DNA of 64,000 nucleotides from CAUZIZ01 sp965219005 (GCA_965219005.1 CBDCMS010000003.1:62001-126000); one strand, 5' to 3'. Shown: positions 33,220 to 42,527, numbered from the stretch's first letter. Notes: generated from the sequence alone by a model not told the origin. Translations and numbers: made by a program.

Positions 33220-34359
33220 GTGAAACATCGGCGGAGCCTAGTGCTCTACTCCCTGGTCATTCTGGTTCTTGAAATATCCTCGTTGACGCTACTTGCGGGC
33301 GACGAGCCGTTGTCGACGAACCAGTTCCAACAGCGGATTCTCGAATGGAGTGAGACCCCGGGTTATTTCGATACCGACAATTTCATTTCCAACGAACCCT
33401 CCTACCTTCACGTGGTGCCTCTTCTAAAGAAGGTTGCGCCGACGAGCGAGGCCTACATCGGTGTCGGGCCGGACCAGAATTTCAGCTATATCGCGCACCT
33501 CAAACCGAAGATCGCGATCATCCTGGATATTCGGAGAGACAACCTGCTGCAGCATCTCTATTTCAAGGAGTTGTTCCGAGTGGCGAATGATCGCTGGGAA
33601 TACCTTTCCTATCTCTTCGGTAAACCGCTGCCGGACCAGATGGAGCGTGATCCCTCAGTCGATGCCAAGACTCTGGCCAGTATCTTTCGGGAGATCGATT
33701 CATCGGAGCCCTATTTTGAAGAAAACTTCGCTCGCTTCTGGGAATCCCTTCAGGGCCGGTTTCCGCTCCTGGTCCGAGAGACTGATGAGCAGATCTGCTA
33801 CAAGATGGCGTCGGCATTCTTTCGAATGAACCTGGACCTGAAGTTTCAAAGCCACCAACGCTATCCTCGCCCCTTCTATCCGAACTACGAGGATCTGATC
33901 ACTGCCACGGATCAAGAGGGACGACTTCGACACTATCTGAACAACAACGAAGCCTTCGAGTTCCTGAAGCGGATGCAGGACGACAATAGACTGCTCCCGG
34001 TGGTAGGGGATTTCGGCGAGGGCAAAGCCCTCAGGGCGGTGGGCGAGTATCTGCGCCAGCGAGGTTATGTGCTGGCCGCCTTCTACGTTTCCAACGTCGA
34101 GTTCTATCTGCTTCGCAGCGGGAGGTTTTCGCGCTTCGCCGCCAGTGTTGCCCAGCTGCCCATTAGCGCCAGCAGCGTCTTCATTCGCAGCTATTTCAGC
34201 TACTGGCGTGAACACCCTGAGACAGTTCCCGGCCACTATGTGACCTCGCTCTTGCAGTACATGGAACGATTTATCGGATTGAATGAGAAGCAGCCCTATC
34301 AGGATTACTGGGACGTCGTCATGAGGGATTACATCCCGGCTCAGAACGCTCTGCCGTGA
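33220..34359 (+). CDS. LIC_10091-family protein
   Basis: The 379-residue protein begins at a GTG. A signal peptide (about residues 1-26) is followed by the family's wording 'PSYLHVVPLLKKVAPTSEAY' and 'IGVGPDQNFSYIAHLKPKIA', which corresponds to the crystallised Leptospira LIC10091-like fold with a methyltransferase-like core. Later blocks include 'YLNNNEAFEFLKRMQDDNRL' and 'YVSNVEFYLLRSGRFSRFAA'. The biochemical function is not known. The start lies 100 bp from the divergent DUF4159 gene, so the two may share a regulatory region. Confidence 0.75.
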   Translation: MKHRRSLVLYSLVILVLEISSLTLLAGDEPLSTNQFQQRILEWSETPGYFDTDNFISNEPSYLHVVPLLKKVAPTSEAYIGVGPDQNFSYIAHLKPKIAIILDIRRDNLLQHLYFKELFRVANDRWEYLSYLFGKPLPDQMERDPSVDAKTLASIFREIDSSEPYFEENFARFWESLQGRFPLLVRETDEQICYKMASAFFRMNLDLKFQSHQRYPRPFYPNYEDLITATDQEGRLRHYLNNNEAFEFLKRMQDDNRLLPVVGDFGEGKALRAVGEYLRQRGYVLAAFYVSNVEFYLLRSGRFSRFAASVAQLPISASSVFIRSYFSYWREHPETVPGHYVTSLLQYMERFIGLNEKQPYQDYWDVVMRDYIPAQNALP

Positions 34360-34360
34360 G

Positions 34361-35056
34361 CTAGTTCCCTGAATCGATTGCCGAAATCAGCTGCTGGGCA
34401 AGCAGCGGAGCTTGTTTGTCGTCGTGTTTTATGTAGAGAAACACGTCCCGTTCTTGAAGCGACAGCAACTCTGCCCATCGAGCCAAGTCAGAATCGGAGT
34501 ATTCTGCTTTCCGCAGTCTGATGTAGACAAAGCTCCCGGTGATTTCCATCACGGCCTCCTGCTCATCGGTTTCGACCAACACCAGCGAAGCCCCGTGCTC
34601 TCTCAGTAGATCGTAGGTGTCCTGAGAGAACCAGGAGGCGTGACGAAACTCGAGAGCAAGCTGATGCTGTTGGCTGTAGGTTTGGAGGAACGTCTCCAGG
34701 ACGGGCAGGCTCTTGCGGGCGTAGGGCGGAAGCTGAACCAACAGACATCCCAGTTTTGGGCCAAGAGCTTCCGTTCCGTTCAGGAACCAGCCCATCTCTT
34801 CATCGACCTCGCGCAAGAGCTTCTTGTGAGTGATCCTACGGTTCAGTTTGACAGAGAATCGGAAGCTCTCTGGGACCTTCCGGGCCCAGCCTGAGGCCGT
34901 TGCCTCTGAGGGAAAACGGTAAAAGGTGTTGTTGATCTCGGTTGTCGAGAGGTGCTGAGAATAGAAGTTCAGGTAATCCTTTGCCGGCAGCTTGTCCGGA
35001 TAGAATACTCCCTTCCATTCGGAATAGGAGAAGCCTGATGTGCCTATGTAGACCAT
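34361..35056 (-). CDS. DUF72 family protein
   Basis: The 231-residue protein starts at 35056 ('MVYIGTSGFSYSEWKGVFYP'), the typical DUF72/YecE opening. The TIM-barrel family wording continues with 'YSQHLSTTEINNTFYRFPS', 'FSVKLNRRITH', 'LQLPPYARKSLPVLETFL' and 'LALEFRHASWFSQDTYDLLR'. The fold is clear but the reaction is unknown; relations to sugar-isomerase-like or nuclease chemistry have been suggested. It has no operon partner and converges closely with the previous gene, with stops 1 bp apart. Confidence 0.88.
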   Translation of the reverse strand: MVYIGTSGFSYSEWKGVFYPDKLPAKDYLNFYSQHLSTTEINNTFYRFPSEATASGWARKVPESFRFSVKLNRRITHKKLLREVDEEMGWFLNGTEALGPKLGCLLVQLPPYARKSLPVLETFLQTYSQQHQLALEFRHASWFSQDTYDLLREHGASLVLVETDEQEAVMEITGSFVYIRLRKAEYSDSDLARWAELLSLQERDVFLYIKHDDKQAPLLAQQLISAIDSGN

Positions 35057-35260
35057 CCTGAGCCCGGTTTCCAGGAACAATTCCTGTCCAGTCGGGGAGG
35101 ATCAGAAGTCGGTCCTCGCACCGCGCAGGACGACTGTAATGGATCGTTGCCGCCAAGAACAACCCGGATTTCAGGCACGGTTCCGGATGAGGTCGATGGT
35201 TTTTTCTATTTGATTGTGCTAATAACGTTAGAAAGGCCTACTAAATCTTAGGGAGGAGCA

Positions 35261-35932
35261 ATGATGAGATTATTCAGGCTTGCTTGTTTGTCCGTTCTCG
35301 TTCTCTTTACTTTTGCGACTTGTTCCCAGCCCGCAGGCGATGCTGACAGCGCATCTGCCCCCAAGAAAGAAGAGCCGCCCCCCGCGCCCAAGGGTGACCC
35401 GGTGGTGACTATCCAGACCGAAAAAGGGGATATCGTCGTTCGATTGCTTCCAAAAGTGGCTCCCAGGACTGTGGATCGCTTCAAGATGATGGCCGAACTT
35501 GGCTTCTACGCTCGAACCACGTTTCACTTTGTCAGTTCTGGCTTTATTCAGGGTGGTGACCCTTCTTCCAAGAACAACGACCCCTACGACGACGGCAAAG
35601 GCAATGCAGGGGAGTGGATCACCGCAGAATTCAGCGAGGATCACGAGGTGGACAGGGGTACGGTGGGCATGATGCGCAAGGATGATCAGCCTGATTCGTC
35701 CAGCTGCCAGTTCTTCGTGGTCCTGAAGCGCAAGAAGGAATGGGATGGCAAGTACAATATCTTCGGACAGGTCATCGAGGGTATTGAGGTAGCTGACGCG
35801 ATTGCGACTGTGCCCACCATCAAGAAGGATTCCAAGCTCGCCAACCGCCCGTCCGCTAAACAGACGATCAAGGGCATGCGGCTGGAGTATCGAGAGTTTC
35901 CTCCGGAAGCCGAGGAGTCTGAGTCCACCTAG
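35261..35932 (+). CDS. Cyclophilin-type peptidyl-prolyl isomerase, lipoprotein
   Basis: The 223-residue protein has a lipobox-like 'TFATC' (Cys21) after a hydrophobic signal, a Pro-rich linker ('KKEEPPPAPKG') and then the cyclophilin domain with 'APRTVDRFKMMAELGFY', 'TTFHFVSSGFIQGGDP', 'GTVGMMRKDDQPDSSSCQFF' and 'YNIFGQVIEGIEVADAIA'. In the active site the usual Arg of 'FHR' is replaced by Val ('FHFV'), while 'QFF' is kept, so catalytic efficiency may be reduced. It probably acts in the envelope as a folding helper. The stop codon lies in the terminal inverted repeat of a small element. Confidence 0.88.
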   Translation: MMRLFRLACLSVLVLFTFATCSQPAGDADSASAPKKEEPPPAPKGDPVVTIQTEKGDIVVRLLPKVAPRTVDRFKMMAELGFYARTTFHFVSSGFIQGGDPSSKNNDPYDDGKGNAGEWITAEFSEDHEVDRGTVGMMRKDDQPDSSSCQFFVVLKRKKEWDGKYNIFGQVIEGIEVADAIATVPTIKKDSKLANRPSAKQTIKGMRLEYREFPPEAEESEST

Positions 35933-36005
35933 TACCCTGTCAACTTGGAGATTGTGGGTTATGGGCCGTTCAGAACCTACAATTTCGAGGTTGACAGGGT
36001 ACTAG
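35929..36005. mobile_element. 77-bp palindromic element (MITE-like) with 16-bp terminal inverted repeats
   Basis: Perfect terminal repeats 'ctagtaccctgtcaac' and 'gttgacagggtactag' enclose 45 bp, and the pairing continues inwards imperfectly ('attgtgggtt' with 'aacctacaatt'). The ends resemble those of TA-targeting transposons, and the element has merged with the end of the cyclophilin gene. It may now serve as its terminator. A second hairpin (36100-36123) follows in the otherwise empty gap 36006-36252. Confidence 0.7.
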
Positions 36006-36252
36006 GGTCGCGTCGCTTTTCTGAAAACAATTCCTCCACTGGAATTGGTGCGTGTGTGGCCTCTTGATACCGACTCTGAGCATCCCGTCGACTCGCTAGG
36101 GTCTGCCGCGTCTCCGGCGGACCCCGGTTCAGTGAGCCTATCGTCTATTGCGAGCACTTTCGTCCAGGATCCATCCCCTCTTTGCCGGCGGCTCCGGCCG
36201 TCTCGGCGACCCTGCTCGTGAGAGATCCCGAAGAATAGTCCTTCGCAGGTGA

Positions 36253-37431
36253 ATGTCAGAATCCTGGTGGTCCAACAGAATCAGTCGGCGCGCTCAGGGG
36301 ACATCACCCTTCCTGGTGATGGATGTACTCGAAGAAGCAATCGAGCTCGAGAGCCAGGGTCAAGATATTGTTCACCTGGAGGTGGGGGAACCTGACTTTC
36401 CCACTCCTGATGTAGTTGTCGACGCGGGGATTCGAGCTATTCGGGAAGGTCGCACGCGCTATACCCACTCGCTCGGCCACCCTGAGCTGCGGGAAGCAAT
36501 CGCCTCGTTTTACAGAAAGACCTACGGAGTGGATGTCTCCTCGAGCCGAGTGATCGTAACCGTAGGGAGCTCGGGGGCCATGTTGCTCACCTTCGCTACC
36601 TTGTTGGACCCGGGGACGGAGGTTCTGATGTCGGACCCCCACTATGCCTGCTATCCAAACTTCGTTAGCTCTTTCGGTGCCCTTCCGGTGCCGATTCGGG
36701 TTCACGAAGGCGACGGATTTCTGCTGGATGCAGAAGCAGTCCGTAAGCTGGTGGGATCTCAAACCAGAGCCTTGGTTCTTAACTCGCCGGCCAATCCCAC
36801 CGGGAGTGTCACCCCGCCCGATCGGATGGCAAAGCTCTGCCGGGCGGTGGAGGGAAGGGCCGTTGTCGTTTCTGATGAGGTCTACCATGGCATGGTCTAC
36901 GAGGGCCGTGCCCACACCGCACTCGAGTTTTCTGCCGATGCCGTCGTGATCAACGGCTTCTCCAAACTTTTCTCGATGACGGGTTGGCGTCTGGGGTATG
37001 CGATCGTCCCTTCAGAGATGGTGCGTCCCATGCAGAAACTGCAACAGAATTTCTATGTTTCACCGCCGGATTTTACGCAGCTGGCTGCCATAGCGGCCCT
37101 TACCAAAACGGCTTCAGATGTAGAGAAGATGCTAGAGAGCTACCGTGCCCGGCGCCAGATGGTTCTGGAATCTCTCCGCTCGATGGGGCTCGAAGTGCCT
37201 GTGCCTCCGACAGGTGCCTTCTACGTATTCGTCAACGTGAAAGATTACACTGAAGACGTTCGGAATTTTGCCTTCCAGCTGCTGCGAGAGGCGGGAGTGG
37301 CGGTCGCGCCTGGTATCGATTTCGGTATCAGCGGCGAGGGGTTCATCCGAATTTCCTATGCCAATTCTCTGCCCAATCTGAAGGAGGGGATGAATCGCCT
37401 CAGGGGCTTTCTTGGGAAGAAGAACGTCTGA
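36253..37431 (+). CDS. Class I/II PLP aminotransferase
   Basis: The 392-residue protein shows the aspartate-aminotransferase-like landmarks: 'EVGEPDFPTP' near residue 43, 'NSPANPTGSVTPPDRM' near 177, 'VVSDEVYHGMVYEG' (Asp208, Tyr211), 'INGFSKLFSMTGWRLGYAI' with the PLP Lys238, and an Arg in 'FIRISYANSLPNL' for substrate carboxylate. It is probably cytoplasmic. The branch is like MalY/PatA-type or generic aspartate/alanine aminotransferases; the amino donor cannot be named. The promoter lies in a 250-bp gap after the MITE. Confidence 0.9.
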   Translation: MSESWWSNRISRRAQGTSPFLVMDVLEEAIELESQGQDIVHLEVGEPDFPTPDVVVDAGIRAIREGRTRYTHSLGHPELREAIASFYRKTYGVDVSSSRVIVTVGSSGAMLLTFATLLDPGTEVLMSDPHYACYPNFVSSFGALPVPIRVHEGDGFLLDAEAVRKLVGSQTRALVLNSPANPTGSVTPPDRMAKLCRAVEGRAVVVSDEVYHGMVYEGRAHTALEFSADAVVINGFSKLFSMTGWRLGYAIVPSEMVRPMQKLQQNFYVSPPDFTQLAAIAALTKTASDVEKMLESYRARRQMVLESLRSMGLEVPVPPTGAFYVFVNVKDYTEDVRNFAFQLLREAGVAVAPGIDFGISGEGFIRISYANSLPNLKEGMNRLRGFLGKKNV

Positions 37432-37459
37432 GCGTCGCGGAGAAAGGCATTTACGACGG

Positions 37460-37481
37460 CGGCCTGGAGGCCACCGCTACG
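37460..37481 (+). repeat. Dispersed repeat R3, copy 1
   Basis: The sequence 'cggcctggaggccaccgcta' (+cg) recurs at 48040-48061 with 20 of 22 identities. It contains the palindrome 'ggcctggaggcc' and follows the aminotransferase gene at the convergent junction with the dehydrogenase gene. Confidence 0.45.
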
Positions 37482-37492
37482 CCTTGGACCGT

Positions 37493-39448
37493 TCACTTCA
37501 GGTCTTGATTGGGTTCCGCAGCATCAGCATCGGGTTGCCCGGGCACTATGGGAAAAGTCGTGAGGGTAGAACGAGGATCTTCACTTGAGGTCCGGTTGGT
37601 ACGCAGGGTAAGTCCTGCCACTGGTCGGTCGCTTTCCACTGTGACCAGACCCTGCATCTCACGAGCCTGATCAGCGACCTCTGGCACCTCGGCGAAGAAT
37701 TCCCAGATAAAGCCGGCGCGGTGTTGTCCGGGGAGCAAGAAGACAACAGCCTCAGCCAGCAGGCTGAAGGATGTGGTGTATAGACGCAGGATCAACTGAG
37801 CTTCACTGCCTTGGTCCACCACTGGAAGGGCGCCGTCAGGATAGAGCAGAGCCAGTCCGGTGTCCTTCTCTTCCAGAGAGTCAAGAAAAAGGCTGAACCG
37901 ATCTAGAGTTGAGGTTACTGGAACTCCAGTTTCGTAGAGTACGTTTCCTGTGGCGGCGTCGGAGCCAGAGAAGAGGATGACTCCGCCGACCTGGGCTCCA
38001 GCGATGAGACGGGCATAGCCGGCCTGGAGTGGCCCCATACCCGAAGTTCGAAGGAAGGCGGACTTCCCACGCCGCAGAAGAAGCTGGAATCGGGATCCCG
38101 TACCCAGCTCACCTAGCTCCAACTGCATCGGTGCGCCAGCTGTGGTGAAGAACTCCACCACGACCTGGGAGTCGTCTCCGGTATTGTTCAAGACCAGGAC
38201 TGATTGAAGCCGTGTTGTCCCGTCGCTGCCGTTGGCCACCTGGGGGAAGTAGGAAGTTCGCGCTGGTTCCAGTTCTAGACGAAAGATCGTACCGCCGTAA
38301 TCAACCAGGTAGAGCTCGCCCGATTCGTCTTCGCCGAAGGAGCTGATAGCCGATCCCGAGCGAAGCTGCTCGCTGCGGATCCAGTTCGAGCCGCTCTTGG
38401 CCAGCGACCAGATTCGTCGCGACGCAAAGTCGCCGAAGATGTAGGTTCCACGGAAGACCGTTGACCTGGATCCGCGATAGACGTATCCCCCGGTCACCGA
38501 ACGTCCCTCCGCTCTCCCGTATTCCGCTATGGGTAGAACCAGGCCAGACGTGTTGCAGCTGATTTGAGAAGGAGGGAAGCAGTGTGCCCCCTCCATGGTG
38601 TTCCAGCCGTAGTTCCCTCCCTTCACGACGAGGTCCACCTCTTCCCAGTTGCCCTGCCCCACGTCAGCTGCGTAGAGCTCACCAGTCACCCGATCGAAGG
38701 AAAAGCGCCAGGGATTCCGCAGGCCATAGGCCCAGATCTCTCGTCTGACCCCAGACTCGCCAGCGAAGGGATTATCTGGGGGAATCTAAAACGGCAGGGC
38801 ACCGTCTACATCGATGCGTAGGATCTTGCCGAGCAGGGTGTTTCGGTTCTGACCCAGGCCGAAGGGGTCACCTCCGGAGCCACCGTCGCCAGTGCCTACG
38901 TAGAGATATCCGTCGGGTCCAAAGGCAAGATGACCTCCATTGTGATTGGTGAAAGGCTGGTTGAATTCGAGGAGAACCCGCCCGATCGGGCTTGCCGAGT
39001 CAGGGTTCTGTGCCAAGGCTCCGTACTCGGCGATGACGGTTGTGATTTGCCCTGACTGCGAGCTTGTATAGTTCACGAAGAACCGGCGATTCTCTTTATA
39101 GTTTGGGTGGAAGGCGATTCCCAGAAGACCCAGTTCTCCGCCAGAGCGAACCTTTGGGCGAATATCGAGAAACGGGGTAGGAAGAGGGTTGGAGGGTTGC
39201 CAGATCAGAATCCGGCCGGATTGCTCCACAATGAATAGCCTGTTGGTAGCGTCCCCGCTGTGGGTGATGTAGACGGGACTATTGAGGCCCGAAACCACCG
39301 GGACAAGTGTAATTTCGGCAGCCGCAACGATCCCGATCCAGCAGCAGGTGGTCCCTACGCAGACTCCTAACGTCCTAAGCTGCAACTTCAATTGAAATCT
39401 CCCACGTCCATGGCTCGCGTAGCGTCTTTCACGAATCTGGTTATGCAC
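37493..39448 (-). pseudogene. PQQ-dependent sugar dehydrogenase-like protein interrupted by an amber codon
   Basis: The N-terminal part has a signal-like segment and the propeller wording 'GLNSPVYITHSGDATNRLFI', 'GGELGLLGIAFHPNYKENRR', 'NHNGGHLAFGPDGYLYVGTG' and 'GKILRIDVDG'. It then meets an in-frame TAG (complement of 38786-38788) and continues in the same frame with 'IPPDNPFAGESGV' and 'IWAYGLRNPWRFSFD', exactly where the family continues. The C-terminal extension (after 'YFPQVANGSDG') is an additional beta domain. Apart from the single TAG the gene looks healthy, so it is either freshly broken or an assembly error. The original start has been lost or altered by the adjacent insertion sequence; a TTG at 39385 could serve. 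Confidence 0.78.
39376..39432 (+). repeat. Dispersed repeat R1, copy cut by the insertion sequence
   Basis: The sequence from 'taagctgcaacttcaatt' to 'catggctcgcgtagcgtcttt' follows R1 up to the point where R1 normally reads 'gtacgatccgg'; there the terminal inverted repeat of the insertion sequence begins. The missing 3' half of R1 is not found on the other side of the element. Confidence 0.65.
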
Positions 39449-40440
39449 TTAACTCCGGATAGGTGACGGTGGGATAGAGCGAACAGGCTGTCAGGAGACG
39501 GTCGAAGAGCTCGGATTCCCAGAAACGACGATTGAAACGGTAACAAAACTCAGCCAGGTAACGTTGAAGGTGCTTGAGGCTGACCGCTTTCTGAGTCCCT
39601 TGGAGCTGAGTCTTGCAGTTGGAAATGAGGGTGTGAACCCATGGGAACTGTTCAAAACCCATCCCCACCCACTCGAGCCGGACGCGTTCATGCTGGTAGC
39701 CGGCTTGAGCTAAACCGACAAACGCGTGATCGGCGTCGCTTCGGATCTGAGCTCCGGGGTCGATCCTCGCCCAGGCGACCCGCTTCACATTGTCGCTGGT
39801 TATGTCATCGACCACATCCAGACTTAGAAACCTCGGCCCCCCGGCTTTCGTTATCTCCACCGCGGCCAGAACTTTGGCCTTGCCTTCGGTCCCTCGTCCT
39901 CGCTTGCGACCCCGACGATTTCTCCCTCGTCGTCGGCCTCCAAAGAAAGAGTCATCCAGCTCCACCAGGTGACTTAATTGGTAGCAGTCATTACGTTTGG
40001 CCATGGCTTGTCGGATCTTATGTCCCATCATCCAGACCGTCCGATAGCTTCCGATTCCCAGCAGCTTCTGCAGTCCCTTCATCGAGTAGCCCGCTTTGCA
40101 ACGGCTCATCAAGAAGATGGTCCAAAACCAATATCTCAGGGGCACCCGCGTCTTGTGGAAAATCGTCCCGGCGGTGGAAGAAGCCTGATACCGGCATTGG
40201 CGACACTCCATCAATCGCCGGTGCTGCAACCAGTAGCCTCCTTGACCCCCACAACGGGGACAGACAAATCCTTCCGGCCAGCGTTTCTGCATCAGGTAAC
40301 TCAGACAAGCTTCTTCTGTGGCAAAACACTCTTGAAACTCCAACAAATTCATCTTTTCGTACATCCACTCACCTCCTGTCTCTCACCTTTTTTACTAGGT
40401 GGTGGTGACTTTTTCCGGAGTTAAGTGCATAACCAGATTC
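39433..40440 (-). mobile_element. IS1595-type insertion sequence (ISXO2-like)
   Basis: The element is 1008 bp, bounded by perfect 27-bp inverted repeats: left 39433-39459 begins 'gaatctggttatgcacttaa', right 40414-40440 is its exact reverse complement. One intact transposase gene fills it. Direct repeats of 8 bp, expected for this family, are not visible: the left flank is '...gtctttcac' and the right flank is 'aacaattac...'. The flanks also belong to different sequences (R1 and a protein gene), so recombination after insertion is likely. Confidence 0.88.
39441..40364 (-). CDS. IS1595-family transposase
   Basis: The 307-residue protein opens with the family's 'FATEEACLSYLMQKRWPEGF' and a zinc ribbon ('CPRCGGQ' with 'CRQCRYQ'). 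The ISXO2-like catalytic core follows, with 'LVELDDSFFGGRRRGRNRRG' (first Asp), 'RSDADHAF' (second Asp) and 'WVHTLISNCKTQLQGT', where the third acidic residue is replaced by Asn as is usual in this family. 'HTLISN.K' and the end block 'YLAEFCYRFNRRF' complete the match. The frame is intact, and the stop lies inside the left terminal repeat, so the element could still be active. Confidence 0.92.
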   Translation of the reverse strand: MYEKMNLLEFQECFATEEACLSYLMQKRWPEGFVCPRCGGQGGYWLQHRRLMECRQCRYQASSTAGTIFHKTRVPLRYWFWTIFLMSRCKAGYSMKGLQKLLGIGSYRTVWMMGHKIRQAMAKRNDCYQLSHLVELDDSFFGGRRRGRNRRGRKRGRGTEGKAKVLAAVEITKAGGPRFLSLDVVDDITSDNVKRVAWARIDPGAQIRSDADHAFVGLAQAGYQHERVRLEWVGMGFEQFPWVHTLISNCKTQLQGTQKAVSLKHLQRYLAEFCYRFNRRFWESELFDRLLTACSLYPTVTYPELSA

Positions 40441-41889
40441 AACAATTACTTCCAACGTCGACTCTCCCGGGAAACTGAGGTGAGCGATCAGGAGATTGAG
40501 GCGCATTTCGAAGCGAATCGCGAGCGCTATCGCCGTCCTCGGACCCTCACTCTATGGAATATCTTTCGACGCCATGAGAATCCGGCCCAACCGAAGCAAA
40601 CGCATGCGGTCCTACGCGACTTGAAGAAGCGGTTCCTGGCCGGCGAGACCTTCGCCGCACTGGCGAGGGAGTACTCGCAGTCGGAAACCCGTCTCCGGGA
40701 CGGTCTGGTGGGATCCATTCAGGAAGGCCGGCTGCCAGCGCGTTTGGAGCGGGTCGCCTTTGCCCTGGCCGATGGGGAGGTCAGCGATCCTGCACCCGTG
40801 GCGGGTGGTGCGGTGCTGCTGCACGTCCGCCATTCGGTCGAGGGGGGTCCGCCCAACGTGGATGAGGTCCACGGACGCATTCGACAGGAGATTCTCGCCC
40901 AGAAGGTGCAGAAACAGGTCAAACAGCGGATCGCCGATCGCGAGCTGCCAGCCGAAGCGATCGTCCTGGCTCCCGAGGAGCTGGTTGCGGCGCTCGACGC
41001 TGAGGATGAAGACCAGGTAGTGCTAGCGATAGATCACACAAAGATCACAGCCAAAGAATTTCGGGGACGGGCTCGACTGGCTCCGTCGGTTCGGGCCGAC
41101 AGCCTCGACGAAGAGGCCCGCAAAGCGCTGCTCGACAGCTACCAGGCACTGTTGACCCCCCATCTTCTTTTCCTCGAGCTCCTGGACTCTGCCGATTCGG
41201 AACTCCGTGAAGGAGCCGAAGAACGCCTTCGCACGGACGGCACCTTGCGATTGGTCGACGAACACATCCGGACCGAAATAGCGCGGGTGGCCGACAGCGA
41301 TCCGGCGCTGATGCGTCTCCACTATGAGGACAACCGCCCACACTATCAGAGTCCGCTGCGCTTCAAGCTCCAGGTCCTCGATATTCCTTTTAGCGATAAT
41401 CCACCGGGACAGCTGGCGCAGCTGGAACGGCTACGCGAGTCGCTGTTGAAGGGTGAACTTTCTCCAGCCGAAGCCGCTGAACGAATGGGCGGGACGTTCA
41501 GGGACCTTGATTGGGTGCCTTTTGATTCCCTGGCCGAGGTCGTCCCGGACAAGGCCCTCAAGTACCTTCTCCAGGTAGACAAGCAGGCTGATGGCGTAAA
41601 GACGAGCGGATTCAGCGTCCCCTATCAGCAAGATCAGGCGATCCATCTATTGTGGCTCGAGGAACGCCAGGAGCCCAAGTCACAGGACTACGAGGAGGTC
41701 AAGGAGCGGGTACGCGAAGACTATCTCCTACGCTTCCAACAGGAGTTGTCCGCTCAAGTAATCAAGGACCGGCTCGAGGCCTCTGAGTTCGTCTTCGATG
41801 AGGAGGCGGTCCGCCGCCTGCTGGTGCCCGGTGATGAGCCAGCGCCAGCCTCCGGGGCGATGACGGGCGCAGCCGACAAGCAGGAGTAA
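40399..41889 (+). pseudogene. 5'-truncated SurA/PpiC-like peptidyl-prolyl isomerase
   Basis: The frame begins in the insertion sequence, and the native protein starts at about residue 15 ('FNNYFQRRLSRETEVSDQEI'). Visible is a parvulin-type domain with 'RRPRTLTLWNIFRRHENPAQ', 'FAALAREYSQSETRLRDGLV' and 'GEVSDPAPVAGGAVLLHVRH', then further acidic helical sequence and a second domain-like part ('RFKLQVLDIPFSDNPPGQL'). The signal peptide and N-terminal chaperone helix of a normal periplasmic chaperone are missing, so the product would stay cytoplasmic, if expressed at all from a promoter in the element. The remaining frame is otherwise undamaged. Confidence 0.75.
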
Positions 41890-42124
41890 GCTGAAACTTG
41901 ATAGGCGTTGTCTTCACTTCGGCGTTCGCATGTTCGGTGTTCTGCGGTTTGTGATTTAGCCTTTTTCCTTGCTCTGGAGAAGGCAACCGAAGAAGGCTAA
42001 ACCGCAGAGTATCGAACAAGCGAATTTCGAAGGCCGGAGGAAGACGAAGGAGAGGTCGTCTGAGGTTCACTGCTCGTACAGAAGTTTCGTCCTCGAATGA
42101 GGCCAGGGTTCCTGGGGGTCCCAC

Positions 42125-42243
42125 TAACCTGAAACCTCATGGGAATCTTGCCCTCCCCAACCCCTCACTTGCGCTTCAGGCTTCCATGGCTCGAGTAGTT
42201 TCTTTCATGTACGATCCGGCGCAGCCGATAGCCGGGCTAAGCT
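42125..42243 (+). repeat. Dispersed repeat R1, most complete copy
   Basis: The copy runs from 'taacctgaaacctcat' through 'cccctcacttgcgcttcagg' and 'atggctcgagtagtttc' to 'gtacgatccggcgcagccg' and 'gccgggctaagctg'. It is the only copy that shows both the 5' part of copy 2 and the 3' end of copy 1. The surrounding gap 41890-42618 holds no gene. Confidence 0.8.
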
Positions 42244-42287
42244 GTAGGTGTGAATTGGGAATCCCATTACAGATTTTTTTCAGGTCT

Positions 42288-42527
42288 ACGCCGAAGGCGT
42301 TATTGCGTGTAGCCCAGGGTTGCAATGCGAAGCGAGCTACCCTGGGTTCAGAGTTGACCCTGGCTTCTTTTTACACTGAAAGTGTTATTGCCAAGACGTT
42401 ATCCAGGCATAGGGAGCTATGGGCAATAACCCCGTTGGGGTAAGGGATTTTCTTTTGCCGAACTAGACCCAGGGTAGCTCGCTTCGCATTGCCAACCCTG
42501 GGCTACACGCAATAACACCTTGGGCGT
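42288..42527. repeat. Long inverted repeat with 61-bp arms
   Basis: The arm 42288-42347 and the arm 42467-42527 are near-perfect reverse complements: both contain 'gttattgcgtgtagcccagg' and 'gcgaagcgagctaccctggg', with few mismatches and one indel. The 119-bp centre holds a smaller palindrome ('gttattgcc...ggcaataac'). There is no reading frame inside. It lies between two convergent genes and could be a MITE or a very strong bidirectional terminator. Confidence 0.8.

Noticed and set aside
38786..38788. TAG in the sugar dehydrogenase as a pyrrolysine codon
   Set aside because: Pyrrolysine is known mainly from methylamine methyltransferases; the context is an ordinary propeller loop and no pyl gene is in sight.
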